64,000 nucleotides of DNA from Kalaharituber pfeilii (taxonomy: Eukaryota; Ascomycota; Pezizomycetes; Pezizales; Pezizaceae). This document shows, one piece after another, positions 1-12,785 of this stretch (the first letter of the stretch is position 1; each line of letters begins with the position of its first letter). A program made the translations under genes and the position numbers. The notes beneath the pieces are model-generated. The model did not search any database and was not told where the DNA came from. It worked only from the letters and a program-made list of their open reading frames with translations. Location of the stretch: contig WHUZ01000030.1 in the NCBI GenBank assembly GCA_015179045.1, positions 186,001 through 250,000 on the forward strand, read 5' to 3'.

Positions 1-3000
1 ACAAACTTAGAGTTCTATAGAGTTATACATGACTTGCATGAAAGTTCCAACAGAGCCACTCCGACGATGTATTCGTATTGTTACATACTTATGGATTACT
101 TTATCTGTACATTCAAACTCAGACTATGTATGGTAAAAGGAGTTACTGGGTGGCTGGTGAGCACAACCTCTAATTATTCGAGTACATACCAGAAGCATGA
201 GCTCGAACAAACTCTCAACATGCTTAATAGAGTCACTCCATGCTTGCAGATAAAAGAAATTAATCTGAACACACATACGACGATCCAGGTAAACAATAGG
301 CAGTAAATGCACGCCATGCGCATGAAGAGATGAACAGGCAACCATGAGATTCAAAATCTCACTGGCAGTATTGTTACAAAAGTACACAACAAAGTAACAA
401 AGTGACACCCAGCCGCCGCGCACAAAAAACCCACACTTACACTGACACAGTGCAACGCGGAGGTGGCGGCAGGGCGGCAGCGGTAGCATTTGCTGCACAT
501 GTCGCGGCCTATTTCCTCTCCAGGCGACACAAGCGAGGTTGGTGTCACGGGCAGGTTCCAAATTTTGCTTTGTAAAAATCCCCATGTGAACAATTGGGCA
601 ATTCAGGACGCGAGTTTCCCTAGTTTGTACATCGCAGTGCATGGATCAGTGCGTTCGTATTTGGTTCGCGTATTGTGTTTTTTTTTTTTAACTTTTTTCT
701 TTAGTTTCGGATTGTCGGAGGTGTTTGAGGAAGATGCGCGGTGTACTCTAACTAGTGATGAGGGCGGGGGCCGGGGCGGTTCAACATTCAACTCGCCGAA
801 TCCGGAGACAATTATGGTCACCACGGGAGCTCGAGCGTAATCAAACAATTTGGGCGCAAATCTAGTTTGCCAGCTTGAGCTTGGCAAGGCTGATAAACAA
901 AATGGACCGGGGATTCGCGAGACGATCATGGTCCATTGATATCAAGTTTGTTGACTTGTACGTTACTGTTCGGGGCTGGAGTTTTCACTTGTACACTGCT
1001 ATTAGTCAATTGCTACGATAGCTTGTAAAACAACTTTGCTTAGTGTCATAATTTCGGTTCGAATTGCTGACGGCGCTGCCATGGTGCCAGCTGAACACGC
1101 ATGTACTAGTACTACATTGCACTTTGCGCATATACTTCTGCTCAAACGCTCCCGGGTCAGATTGTATACCGCAATCCCCCTCAGGCTCTGGCGCACTCCT
1201 TGATCCTAAGCTTCATGGGCGATCATGAGTAAATGAACAAGTCATTGCCAATCCATGGATGCAGCTCCCTTCCCCCTTTACTTCCTCCCAGACCACATGT
1301 GGATGAGCTGCCAAACCGGCCACCACCATTAAAACCACGCGGTCAACAGCTTCAGACATACTCTACTCGAGTACAGCCTCAAAACATAACCTGTCGTATG
1401 CAGCCTGAGTACATGTACACCTTTGACTATGATCATGAGCGTGTGTTGGAACCCTCTTAGGTAGGCCTCGCAGCCTTGTTCTGTACTTTCCGCATTGGAC
1501 TCGTTCGAGTGCGAATGTGGTCATGCAGCGGGCGCGGCATGCAAGGATGCACGTGCGCTCGCAAACATGTACTCGAGTACTCGACAGGAAGTACCTTGTG
1601 AAAAGTTCAGGCTCATGGGAGGGAATACGGACCCACGGGCGTCACCATCCACTACTCATATACACCCATGATAGCCATCGTCCCATGCTATCAATGCACT
1701 CTCTGCCTCCTATCCCCCCCTAAACAGAAGATCAGGAAAGTTGCTTCAGGTTCTCATGAATTCTACGATAGAACATCCATATCCCATCTCGTCATAAAAT
1801 AAAACTACCTTCAAGATTAGTTGTAGTATAGCACGGCAGGCGCTATCTGCACAAGCATGCAACGTGCAAAAACTCATGGGAGGACCCGAACACACGTGCG
1901 ATGCACATGCATCCACACCCACATGCTAGCATATTTGTGACTGACCAATGGTAAATTTCAAATTTGTTTCCCTATTCCAGTCTGGATCCTCAACAGGGAT
2001 GACATAGGATTGATTCGCGAACGGAAACGGGAAACAGATGCAATGGTGCTATTTGTACGGTCAACCAACCCTATCACAAATGAGCAAGTGAAGAATTTAC
2101 GATATGTGCATGGAATGTCGGGATTAAGTGCAAGTTGACGCGGTTTGGCGGGAGAACATTCATTGACCTTCCCCGCCCACCCTGCCCTGGCCAGTGCAAC
2201 CCTGCTCTCAAGCTTTAGCCACAGTCTATTAGCAAATACTCAAACTCAACTATCGAATTGAAACACTCCCAGATGTCCGGCGAATCATATTGCATTCGAT
2301 ATTCTTGGCGCGCAGCGAAGTTTCGATGTTTAGTAGCACCAGCACCTGTAGCTGACACCAGCTCAGGTACGGTCTCAGGTTTCTACATATGGCAGCATTT
2401 TTGCCGACTGGGGCCATGGTAATTTGAGTGTAAGCTCAACTTCGACCATCACTAATTGATATCCCTTGTGAGAGGATTGCAATTGCTTTGCTGGCAGTTC
2501 TGCATATCACTCACTCCTGTTTCATCCGCTTGCGTGTTTAGATCGTATCGATCACACTCACTACTATCCATAGACTTAAGGAAGTTATCTTGCGCAATTT
2601 CAACTCGCTCGTCAACGCATCCAATGTTTGGATTTTGATGGTTTTCCCCCTGTAACCCTCTAAAAGTTTTATCTCGTTTGGAAGAGGATTAACGGTACAG
2701 ACAGGCCTAATGGCAGGGTGGAGAGACAGTTGGATCAAGTGGGTGTAGTGGTTGGCAAATTGCAATTTTGTGGTGGTAGGTTAGCTATAGTCCCCCTGGC
2801 CAGCTGGCTTTCAGGAACCCGATATAGAATGGATAACGATATCGATCTCCCCCTGTGTTGCCAGAGCTGGTGAGGGTATGTCTCGCGAATTTCAGTTTCA
2901 ATTCCGATCCAGATAACGACACCTACAACACGGTGTATTATTTTACATTTCACAAATCTCCTTCGACTTATTCCTCTAAATTCCTCTAACGCCCCCAACC

Positions 3001-6000
3001 GTTTCCTATCATGTGTCTCCTGTCTTGTGTCTTATATTTGTGGTACTCTACCCGTGGTTGTTGTTGGTGTTGTCGTACGGTTTAAGTTAAGCTCGGTACA
3101 CTAGTGCTATTCATGAACCTTAGTTGGCTAGTATTGTGGTTTGCAAACTGGCGGACGAGGAAAATCATTGTATTGTGGCACCCACGCATGTTTGTGAAGG
3201 TCAACTTAAACTCATTTAAAATATATGCTTCACTCGATATCTTGAGACAGTGGAATGCGGTTGGTAAAACGTGTAACCACCAGAAAAATAGTTCGTGGCG
3301 CTATATGTTGTACTTTGAGCAACACTTTTGACAGCTATCTGAATAGGGGATTGCCGAGTGCGGCCTTGGAAACAGCCAGTTCTCGCTGCGTATCAATTCG
3401 AACCTGATTTAGCTCAGCGTTTACCATATTCAAACACAAGTCATCAACATAGGAGCGATTATCACTGCTTCGTCTCTTTGAGACCTGATCAGTGCGGAAA
3501 TGCGTATCGTGGTTGGGAAACAGGGAAACGATGGGAGATCTCATCTTGGCGCGCTTGTGACTTCCACTCCCGATATTTACTTCTAACAGCGGCATCTCAT
3601 TCGGCTACCATAAAAATAACGGCAAGAACTTGACATAAACTTTGATAATGTGGCATATTGATCAATATGCCATGAATAAAGTAGAGTCAGAAAACCAGAA
3701 GCGGGAGTACCGATAGACCTCGGCATACAAAGACCTGGGCCAAGCCGTCGCAAGAAAACAGGGTCGCACTGTCGGCATTGGGCGACACGGCATCGATAAC
3801 CAGTATCGTGCACCTATGCGAAGATGCGGTATCGGGCACTGGCCTGTGTTGACTTGGTGCGTCATAGCATCATCAGTATATTAGGTAGGCACGTTAAAGT
3901 TGATAAATTGTGGTTTGATGGGGCTGAATTGGTAGGGCGGTCGAAGGGCATAGGTTAGGGTAGTCTCGTGAACCAGACCCTATTCTGCTTAGTAAGCTTG
4001 TATGGCGTTTGCGCGTCGCCAAGCAAATATTAATTACAAAGACGCCAGCAGTGTCTGGGTCAAGTTACTCTATTTGAAGCTGAATTGGTAAGGTTAGTAA
4101 ATAGAGCTTGGCAACTGACAGTGACAAGTGGTGTGGATGGAATCAGTTAGGACGCCTTGGGATTAGCCTAATGATAGCGCTTGGCGAATGAGTAGGATTT
4201 GATTTCCAGATCGATGCGTTGATGAAATGCTGCAGCTGCAACAATATAAGCATCTTTGAGGTAAATTGCATTTGGCGTCAATGCGATACTTCCTAACATA
4301 CCCAGCTTGTATTGCAAACGCATGATTAACTCCTATATATGAAGTCGCAATTGGAACTTCCATTAGGTTCATATCCTGCATATTCAACATTTTCATATCA
4401 AGTAGCCATGAAACCATGCCAAGACCTGCCCACCTCGACCTCTACGGTAAGTCGTGCAATATTGCGTATGTGTACTCCGTATATAGAATGCTGACTTAAG
4501 TTACTATATTTACCAATTAACATTAATAAAATTATCCTCGCGACTTTTAATGTGGAGATAACGGACGCCGATATGCACTCCACTGTACCACATGTACGTC
4601 GATATTGCAGCAGGTATATATTACACTACATGCGCGCAATTCTCCCGGTTGCAATGGAGTAGTTCGTCTCACCAATCTCACCAATGAATTGTCATCATAT
4701 GCAGAACGGGCACGTGCCCTGCGGTTTCAGGATCCTGCTGATTTACAAGGGCGCCAATACCGTATCTTTGAAACAAGCATCACCATGAGCCTCAATTGGG
4801 GGGAATCCGACGTTATTGTTCAAAAGCGAAACAGCGCCATGTATACATACATCTGCCTTGTGATCATTGAGAATAGGGCAGCACGGTAGGCCCTACATAA
4901 TATACATTATGTAAGTTCTTCGTTCATGCGTGATGGCTGCGGAATCAGCTCAAAAGGTGCATGTATGGACTTTCATACGTAGATACATAAGGTGTATATC
5001 TGATCCCAGTATGTGTTGGAGTTAGTTGCCACACCTCTGATTTTCAGAGGCGTAACGAGCTTGACTCTTCAACGCATCAAGTACGTGCTGTCAATTGTAT
5101 CCGGGCAGTTTTTCATGAGATGTGGAAAAGTAATAATCCTGATATGTACTTGACTACGACAAATTCGCTATTCAGCTTGTGTCGAAGGCAGCTGATTATG
5201 GGTTGTCATCGGTACTGAGCTCCGGTGATTTGTACTCTAGTGGGGCTCAGATAAGAAAACAAATAATAATTTTAAGCAAGCATGTGACTGATCCACAAGC
5301 CTTGCTTCACTCTTGCCAATTCATTCATTGAACTGAAAGGCGCTGATGGTGATTCGCTTCGCTAGGCGAGAAAAGGAGGATTTGCGAATTCGCGACGTTC
5401 CTTCCCTCATGTGAATTTCAATACATGACAAGGTTAATAGTAATGTGTGGGAGTGTAAGATGGGGTAAGCCAAGCCAATTCATACAGGGATAGCAAAGCC
5501 GGGCCCGCACACTACTTGTGCCAGAAGTGATTGCCAAAGGCCCCGTTGATCGCGGAGAATTGGACTTGAAATTGAAATACGATATACGAAAGCAAGAGTG
5601 ATATCTATTATCTACTGAAATAAGGGCCAAGATAATTCCACAGCGCCATCACGAAAAAAATCATCATTGGCTCGCTTCGCCGTACTCCCCCCTCATGATG
5701 TATCGACCCTAAGCGAAGCGAGTGCGGTCCTCTCTCAAGTATCTCTGTCTATGATACGGCCTGATGGGGCCCCACCTCACCGCTCGCTGCAGCGCACCTC
5801 ACGGTCGGGACGCGTGGTACTGCTAGTATCGAAGTATGTACAATGCCAGCTTTGAGTCAAGTCCCTAGCAATATCTTGAACCAAAATGATACAATAGCCC
5901 CATGGCCTGGTACCGAGACGTTCTGTGTACCCGTTTGAAAGCTTCTTGGCATCTGTCTAGTTGTGCGATTGCACATGTGACCATGTGCACACTACACATG

Positions 6001-9000
6001 AATGTGGACAAGACGCAAACCAAAGCTTGCAAATCACGCATGAACTGTTGTTTCTAAGACTGCGGGGTATAGTAACGCAAGAGGTTATGCAACATGAAAT
6101 AAATAAAAATCACTACACTGGAAGTTTTGAAAAAAAAATTTCCCAAAAAATCGAGTCCAAATCAGCGTGGATAAGGTACATACTTAGGTATCGTAGTTAT
6201 ACGGGGATGGTGTAATCTACGCACTGGTTCCTGGCGTCCTAGACTCTGATAATGGCTGTTACTAAAATATTATTATCATTATGTGTGTTGATTTCCTAAA
6301 TAAGTCGGGCAATCGTAGATCACGTCCATATAGCCGTAGAATATCGTCACTAGGAGTATTTTTCACAGCGTATCATAAGTAACCGCTCTTTGACTACATT
6401 GTCCAGATTCATAATGCACAGAGCCGCCGGTAGTCCCGATTTGCATCTCTGCCTTGGTATTCCTACCGGGCGTTTGAGGATTAGAGCTAAGGCGTCTCAC
6501 AGTTTATTTCTTCCCTTGTCAGGTAGCCTAACCTGTTTTGTCCGTGATTCATGAGCTTGAAGATGTTGTGATGCTCGCCAAGCCTCCAATCATTCAAAAG
6601 AGAAATCGTAGATCATAGACGCTGTAACTGGGGACTCACAAGCCATCGAGTCGATCGTTTCAAATATCTGGATGTTCAGATGTCTCGTTGAAGCAGCGCA
6701 CTATGATTACTATAGTCGAAAGGTCTAAGCAGGAGAGATTTTTTCTCGACATTTGCTTATTCTTTCAATTGACCACATAGGCGTCGGAATTTTTATCCTA
6801 GCCAATGGGATCAACGCTAGTATAATAATCCTCCCAGTTCCCATTCCATGGCGACGTCCATGGCTTCAGGGTCGAGGAATCTGTTACTTTCCTAGTGATG
6901 AAGAGTAATCCGATGAACCTGCCGGAGTGGAGTCCACGTCCCCAATGAAAGGTGAAGCCAGATCGACCTCAAAACTTGATCATTTCCTGAAAAAATACCT
7001 TGTGGGTGCTTGCCTGTCTTGCAAACCCCTGGGTGAGCGAAGCATAAACCTAGTGTCGATTAGGTATGTGGAAGTATGATACATAGGACCGCGTTCTCGA
7101 GACGGAGTGTATTGTGTAATAGCGTCTCGATGGAAGATTGTTCCGAGACCTTTATTATTTGGTTCCAATTTGGGTATAATTTCCGTCATATTTTTTTCGT
7201 CCCTTAACTGCAGAAGAATCAAAAAGAAAGGAGTTTGCCCCTAATGCAGTACATGAGGCCCATGGCACTTTAAAGAATACGAAGTGGAAGACAACGGAAA
7301 TTTAGTACTAGTATGCTTGCGTGTGCGTGAGATCTTCACATCGCAATACCATTCCTCCAAACTAGTCACTAGAAGCGACGATTGTCAGGATGGCCACACC
7401 TTCCACAAAGCCGTTCTGAGGGGTATATGTAGACTTCCGTTCATCCAGGATTATCACCGTTCCATTTGAAGTTCCATGAAAATCAACATCTTCTCAAGAC
7501 ATAAGAGTATGCAGCCTGGTTACGCAGGTTCAACTGAGTACCGACTCCGTTGTATTCTCATTGAAGGGCACATGGATAAAGATTTCTTAGGACATGAATT
7601 GCCAGCGGCCGTGGTCTAGTCGCGCAAAAGGAATTCATCCAAGCCATTGATATTTATCTACGCGAGTAGGAACACACAGTGCGGATCCGAATTCTCGACT
7701 GTTTTGTAGAAGGCAGAAGGTGGCTCAATTTTTTGCAGATTCAATATTAAGTAACAACCTTTCAGAGATGAAACGACTACGGATTCATTGTAGAAGTGGC
7801 ATGTACTTGCTCCATTAGAGTATCGGCATATCGAGGTTTCACTATGAGCTAGCGTAGCTCTTAATCAACAACGAAGAATTAGTAAGATACGTAAAACGGC
7901 GAACCTAGCCCTACTGATGCCATTCGCTCCGCTGGAAATTTCCAGGTAATCAGAAGCAGCTTGCTTCTGGGTCACTGTTTGTATGTCGCTGTCAATGGTG
8001 ATCAGGCGCATCCATTACAGCCTGTTGGCTAAATAAAAAAAAAAAATATAAAAAAAAATAAAAATTAGCCGTTTCGTTAGCAATTGACGTTTGAGAGATT
8101 CTCAAATGGCGTTCGTGTTGACGGCGCACTGATCGTTTGAAGTTGGAGAGCAACCCTGCAAACGTTCTGGAAACGATGTTAGCCTATCGAAAATACGATA
8201 ACAGATAGAGTTAGACGTGCCAAGTATCGCACTTTTGTCAGCCAATCATAGGTGTGAAAAGGGGCATTATTTAGTTCATGAGACTACTTGCTTCATTCAA
8301 GTCTGATCCTCCGTGTCATTTAAACTAATATACTCGAAATCGCTTGACATCGGTACCTAGCAACGTTGGCGTCTGGCATTGAATTCTGGAATTTTGCAAC
8401 ATGTTCATGAATTAGGCCTAGGTATCGCCCTCACCATTCGGAGATTTGACGGATACCTTGAGACTTTGGAATAGAACCAATACGTGACAATTGAGGTAAC
8501 TGCATGCTACGAGGAGCTCGACTTACGAAGGCTGTCCCCGTGACAACAGACTACCAGCCGCGCCTAGAGACCACTAGTAGCCATGTAGGCTCCGAACTAG
8601 ATAATTCCGGTACCAAATGTGCAGAGGAACTAGCAAGCAGGTAAGAACACAGTAACGACAAGATGAAATTACTATGTACTCTACTCCAAATTTTTCACTA
8701 TAATACCGTATTTTCTAGCAGCGCTTGTCTCGATGCCAAGTGTTGATAGGAAGGACTTGGCTTCGAACTGATAGAATTAGCAGGGAAAGGGTACGATTCT
8801 ACATATAGCTAAGCTTCACCGAACAGTGTGTACGGCTTCCACTCTCGAACCTGGCCTCTTCTGAATGCCAACCTATCCTCCAACTGGGTTGTTTGCTGCT
8901 TAGCGCCGAGCCAAAAACTGCCAGACAGATGCGGGTATATGGACAGCTGAAAAGCGGTATAGCCTGCAGGAATCAAGAAGGAGCTCTTTCAACGCCTCCT

Positions 9001-9180
9001 TCATGTATTGACAGCTCGAGCCGGAGACCCAACGAATTGCTCCTACATGATGTCACCCTAAACCATGAAAAGGCAGCGAAACGAATGCCATTGAGGGCTA
9101 TGCAACCAGACTGCCATCAATGCCCGCTAGAGGGCTCCCAAAGATCTGGTTTCCGGGTCTTCGAAGAGTTGGGAACTTAG
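1..9180. other. Gene-poor intergenic region
   Basis: I find no convincing gene here. Open frames are all short (mostly under 120 codons), carry no domain I recognise and have no matching splice signals. Visible structure is limited to A- and T-rich runs (for example 8036-8066), a small hairpin (AATGGACC at about 901 facing GGTCCATT at about 931), two copies of the perfect palindrome TACTCGAGTA (1374-1383 and 1570-1579) and palindromic TACTAGTA octamers (1104, 7306). Unmasked old repeats are likely but cannot be named by eye. Confidence 0.6.
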
Positions 9181-9575
9181 TACAGTGCCTAGCAGAACGT
9201 CTTCCTAGTATGGTTTTACTATGCAGCATAAGGGAAAGCTTTTACCAAAGTCTCCCTTGGAGTTACGAGACATGCAGCCGAGCGCACCTCCCCTGCACTA
9301 TTTGTCAGCATCATGAAAAAAATCACAAAAAATCAAGAAGTTAGCAACAAAATTACAGAAAAATAGTAGATCGCATGAATGGACATTGGAGAGTCTGAAT
9401 CTTTTTCAGAATTTAAAATTGAGCATTTTTGATTCGATTATTCTGTTTTTGCAAGGAGGGAGTGCTCGGCTGCATGTCTCTCGACTCCAAAGGATACATG
9501 GTAACGTGGGCCTCGTGCTTTCCTTTATGCTGCATAGTGAAACCATACTAGGAAGACTTTTTGCTAGGCACTGTA
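9181..9575. repeat. Long inverted repeat (fold-back element)
   Basis: The left arm (9181 to about 9292) reappears in reverse complement as the right arm (about 9455-9575). Shared blocks include CAGTGCCTAGCA, GTCTTCCTAGTATGGTTT, ACTATGCAGCATAA and GACATGCAGCCGAGC. The arms are diverged by substitutions and by a small length difference around the middle. The 160-bp spacer is A/T-rich. No terminal target duplication is evident. The structure fits a fold-back or TIR-type non-autonomous transposon; a locally inverted duplication is the alternative. Confidence 0.8.
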
Positions 9576-9733
9576 TGTACCTAAGAATACACGTGCTTGT
9601 GCAACAACACAATGCACAAAGATTCGCTGTTTTAAAAAGCATTGGAATGGCTGAGTAGTGCATTACGTAGTTATGTAAAGGTATCTAATCCTACAATTAA
9701 TTAGAAAATACTAGACAAGCACTTAATATCAAA

Positions 9734-9884
9734 TACAGGTCACCCTGGCTATAATGAAGGCCAAGGAACTGACTGATTTTCTTCACATAGCCAAATTTTT
9801 ACTATAGCGAGGGTTCACGTGCTCTGCCCCCTCCCCCCAAAGTAGTCAGGGGTGAAAAAAATTGTCAAATGCGGAAATTTTCAG

Positions 9885-9922
<38 letters not shown>

Positions 9923-10537
9923 CACATAACCCCGCTTGTAGCACTTGGCCATGGCAGGGTCCCTGGGCAAGCCCTCATAGCCCGGAGACAGGCTAAATTT
10001 TCAGTGTATGACATTCAGATCTCAAGTGCGAATTTAGTTCCTTACCAGACCACCAATATCATGCATCCTCAACGCCGCTTTAGACGCCCAGCTCTAGAGA
10101 AATGGAAGGTATGTCACGCTCGCCAGGAAGTGTGACAGCGCCCAGCAGAAATGATTTCAGAAATGTTATGAGCAAACTATTTCCTAATCCCGATGGCAAG
10201 CTAATGGCATTATGTTCAATGTCTATGATATTGAAGCAGTCAGATCACTAAAAGTTTTTTTTCCCTTTTTGTATTGAGATATCTTGAATTAAATTACTAC
10301 TCTGCTAGGCCTAGTACATGAGGCAGTACTGAGGCTACCCCCCGGTATTCACTATAGCAAGTAGACTTCACCTGTAGCTGAATTAATTAGTCCTGAAAGG
10401 TTCTTCATTTTCACCATAGCGCTTCTTTTCACTATAGCCAGGGCGTTTTAGCTGCGTGCGCAAACGATCTCGCCCATTCCTTCACTATAGCCAGGATTTC
10501 ACTGTCAAGAGTTTCATGATACCCAGGGTCACCTGTA
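9734..10537. mobile_element. Pogo/Tc1-mariner-like MITE, copy A (804 bp)
   Basis: The left end reads TACAGGTCACCCTGGCTATA and the right end ACCCAGGGTCACCTGTA, so the terminal inverted repeats meet TA at both edges, as expected for Tc1/mariner-type insertion into TA. The motif TTCACTATAGC(C/G)AGG recurs inside (about 9799, 10351, 10432, 10483). Downstream of 9795 the body aligns with copy C (12786-13697), except for the poly-T insertion at 9890-9994. No intact transposase is present, so the element is non-autonomous. Superfamily assignment rests on the TA flanks and TIR form only. Confidence 0.8.
9890..9994 (-). mobile_element. Short poly-A retroposon (SINE-like) nested in MITE copy A
   Basis: About 75 bp of unique sequence (9920-9994) is followed on the minus strand by roughly 30 A residues (T run at 9890-9919 on the plus strand). 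The insert is bracketed by a 15-bp direct repeat, AAATTTTCAGTGTAT, at 9875-9889 and 9995-10009. The related copy C has a single equivalent, AAATTCTCAGTGTAT, at about 13187-13201, so it represents the empty site. The poly-A tail plus long target duplication indicates LINE-mediated retroposition. The body is too short to tell a SINE from a 5'-truncated LINE tail or processed RNA; no clear pol III A and B boxes are visible. Confidence 0.85.
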
Positions 10538-11590
10538 GATGCTGAATCAATTTACCTATTTCTTTTCCCACGTACAGTACCTTAGAATCTTCATATCCAA
10601 TTGCCAATTGCGATTTCATTCCTTTTTGTTTCCTGTTCTTTTGCCACTTGGTGCTGGTGACAGGGATAGGGGCCAGGTCCTCCAAAAAGAATTGTTAGGG
10701 TGCACGCACAAGGTAACCGAAGGAGGGCACCAATCTGAGGATTCGCTTACCAGCATGTTCGTACAGCGCAACTCGAAAAACGGTATGATCATATCCTTGG
10801 GTGTTGGGGTTTTGCTTCCCCATACGGGCTACTGGCATTTACGATGCATTTTCAAGGACAACTGAGTCCCACTTTCGCATGGGTGGAGATCCTGGAGGGA
10901 ACCCAGATGGGCTTATGTCCAAGGATTGAAGGCCGAGACTTGATAATTGTCCAAAAACGAGAGGGCGTAGCTGTCAATTGAGTCAGCTATCTATAACTAC
11001 CTAGGTCAAGCCCAATCGAGCTGAGGTGATCTGAGCCTGCATCTGCAAACCTATCTAATATCTTCTCAGAGGTATGTTTTGCATCATACCGGGGACCCGG
11101 GAATCAGAAATTGGTGCAGACTAGGTGGGTAAAAAGGAAAAAGAAAATTTTTTCTGAGGTCGATCACAATTCGCTGTGTTTTGCTACAATAACGCCACAA
11201 AGCCTCATTTTGTATTATCACACTGTCATCCAAGAATACTCGGTATTTGCCCTCTTGCTGATTTTGTTGTACGCATGCTGTTGCCGCATGGCTTACCCCC
11301 CACACGGCACACCCTGTGAACATGGGACATGCAATTGTTCAGCTACGGTTTATTCCCTGAAATGGTATCTGTTACGAGGCTTGTCTTGCATTCCCCTTAT
11401 TTCGTTACAAGAAATTCTATTGCACGAGACTAATTGCAAGGAGAAGGTGTCCTTGAACTTTGTGGGATGGAAAGCATATTGACGCTGGCACCCTCATGTA
11501 TGTGCTATACTATCAATATAGGACTCTTCCTTCACGAGAACTTATGTGGAGATTATGCAACGTTACTAATATAATACAGGACCTTAAGAG
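10538..11590. other. Intergenic, no gene seen
   Basis: This spacer lies between MITE copies A and B. Open frames are short and unlike known proteins; the longest runs about 120 codons on the plus strand (11111-11482) with no domain signature. I see no RNA gene or strong repeat. Confidence 0.5.
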
Positions 11591-11760
11591 TACAGGTGGC
11601 CTGGCTATCATGAAGGCCAAGGATCGGACTGATCTTCACTAAAACTAGTTTCACCATAGAAAAGGCACTTTCTTTACCTGTGACGAAGAATCTGGCCCAC
11701 CCCTTCACTATAGCCAGGTTTAGACTAAAAAGAGGTTCATTATAGCCAGGGTCACCTGTA
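11591..11760. mobile_element. Pogo/Tc1-mariner-like MITE, copy B (170 bp)
   Basis: The left end TACAGGTGGCCTGGCTAT and right end ATAGCCAGGGTCACCTGTA are inverted repeats that start and stop at TA. Inside are further TTCACTATAGCCAGG and TTCATTATAGCCAGG units. This is a much shortened derivative of the family seen at 9734-10537. It has no coding capacity. Confidence 0.85.
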
Positions 11761-12785
11761 CTAGTACTTCTCTCGCTCTTGGCCTGTTCGATAGTGGAAG
11801 AAGTTTTGTTTTTACTTCTTCTATACTTACCTACAACGGCTAGCCTCTGCTCCTGCAGGTTGCCAGTTTGGATAAATTGTTCAACGCAGGGTCCAGCTGG
11901 GCAAGGGTCAGAGTGTTAAGGCAGACAATCGAATCGAGGCCAACCAAAGACGGAAAAAATGAGACTCAATATCCCTTTAAGCCGCACAGCCAGGCGCAGT
12001 CCCGTCTTTGGTGGTTACAGTCTAGAGATTTTGCAGGGGGCAGAAGTGCAAAGAGGAAAAAAAATTCCTAATCTGCAATTGATCAATTGGTGGAGCAAGC
12101 CCCCTAAAAAGCCCTAATGTGGGAAAGCCATATACCCTTGTTGTGCGCACTTGCTGTGCATGCGGATGTTTGTCAAATATCACATACCCAAATGCTTTTT
12201 GGGGACCCGGGGCCATGGGAAGAGGGGCTTATGACTTACGGCACGGGTCCACGATAGTACATTTCCTCGTTTGCCCACATACAAGTACGCCCCAAAATCG
12301 TACGATATTTGTTTTAATATAGCTCTGACCATCGCGCTGCAGCCTATAAGTGAGTTTGTACGTCGTTTTCATCTTTCTGGCACATTTAGGAAAAAACAAG
12401 AGGGTTATGGTCCTGTTCTCGTCCCCAGTTATGGCCTCACGTGGCTGTTGAACGAATCGCCTGTCGCACAAGGCAACGCTAACCTTTTTCTGTCACGTGG
12501 CCCCATTTTGCTTCACTCTGGTCTGGCTTTACCACTGTGTCCGGATTGATGTTTCCGTACTTAGATTGTTCAGCTTGCTGCCAGACCATAGAGGCAAGAT
12601 ACATGTATGTACGTTTATCAGTAAATCAATTTTTGCGAAGAGATAGAAAAGTTATGGTTGTGCACACGAGATATGTCCTAATTGGGTAATGGGTTGAGCT
12701 GATCACGAAACCCGCAAACCTTAAATTGACCAATCTAGCGTGGTTCGTGCCACCCTAGTCTGGTTGACACGACCCCCGACCGGAC
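11761..12785. other. Intergenic, no gene seen
   Basis: Spacer between MITE copies B and C. Only short open frames with no recognisable domain. Immediately before copy C, at 12756-12773, is a CTAGTCTGGTTGACACGAC stretch resembling short motifs near 3961 and 16884. Confidence 0.5.
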
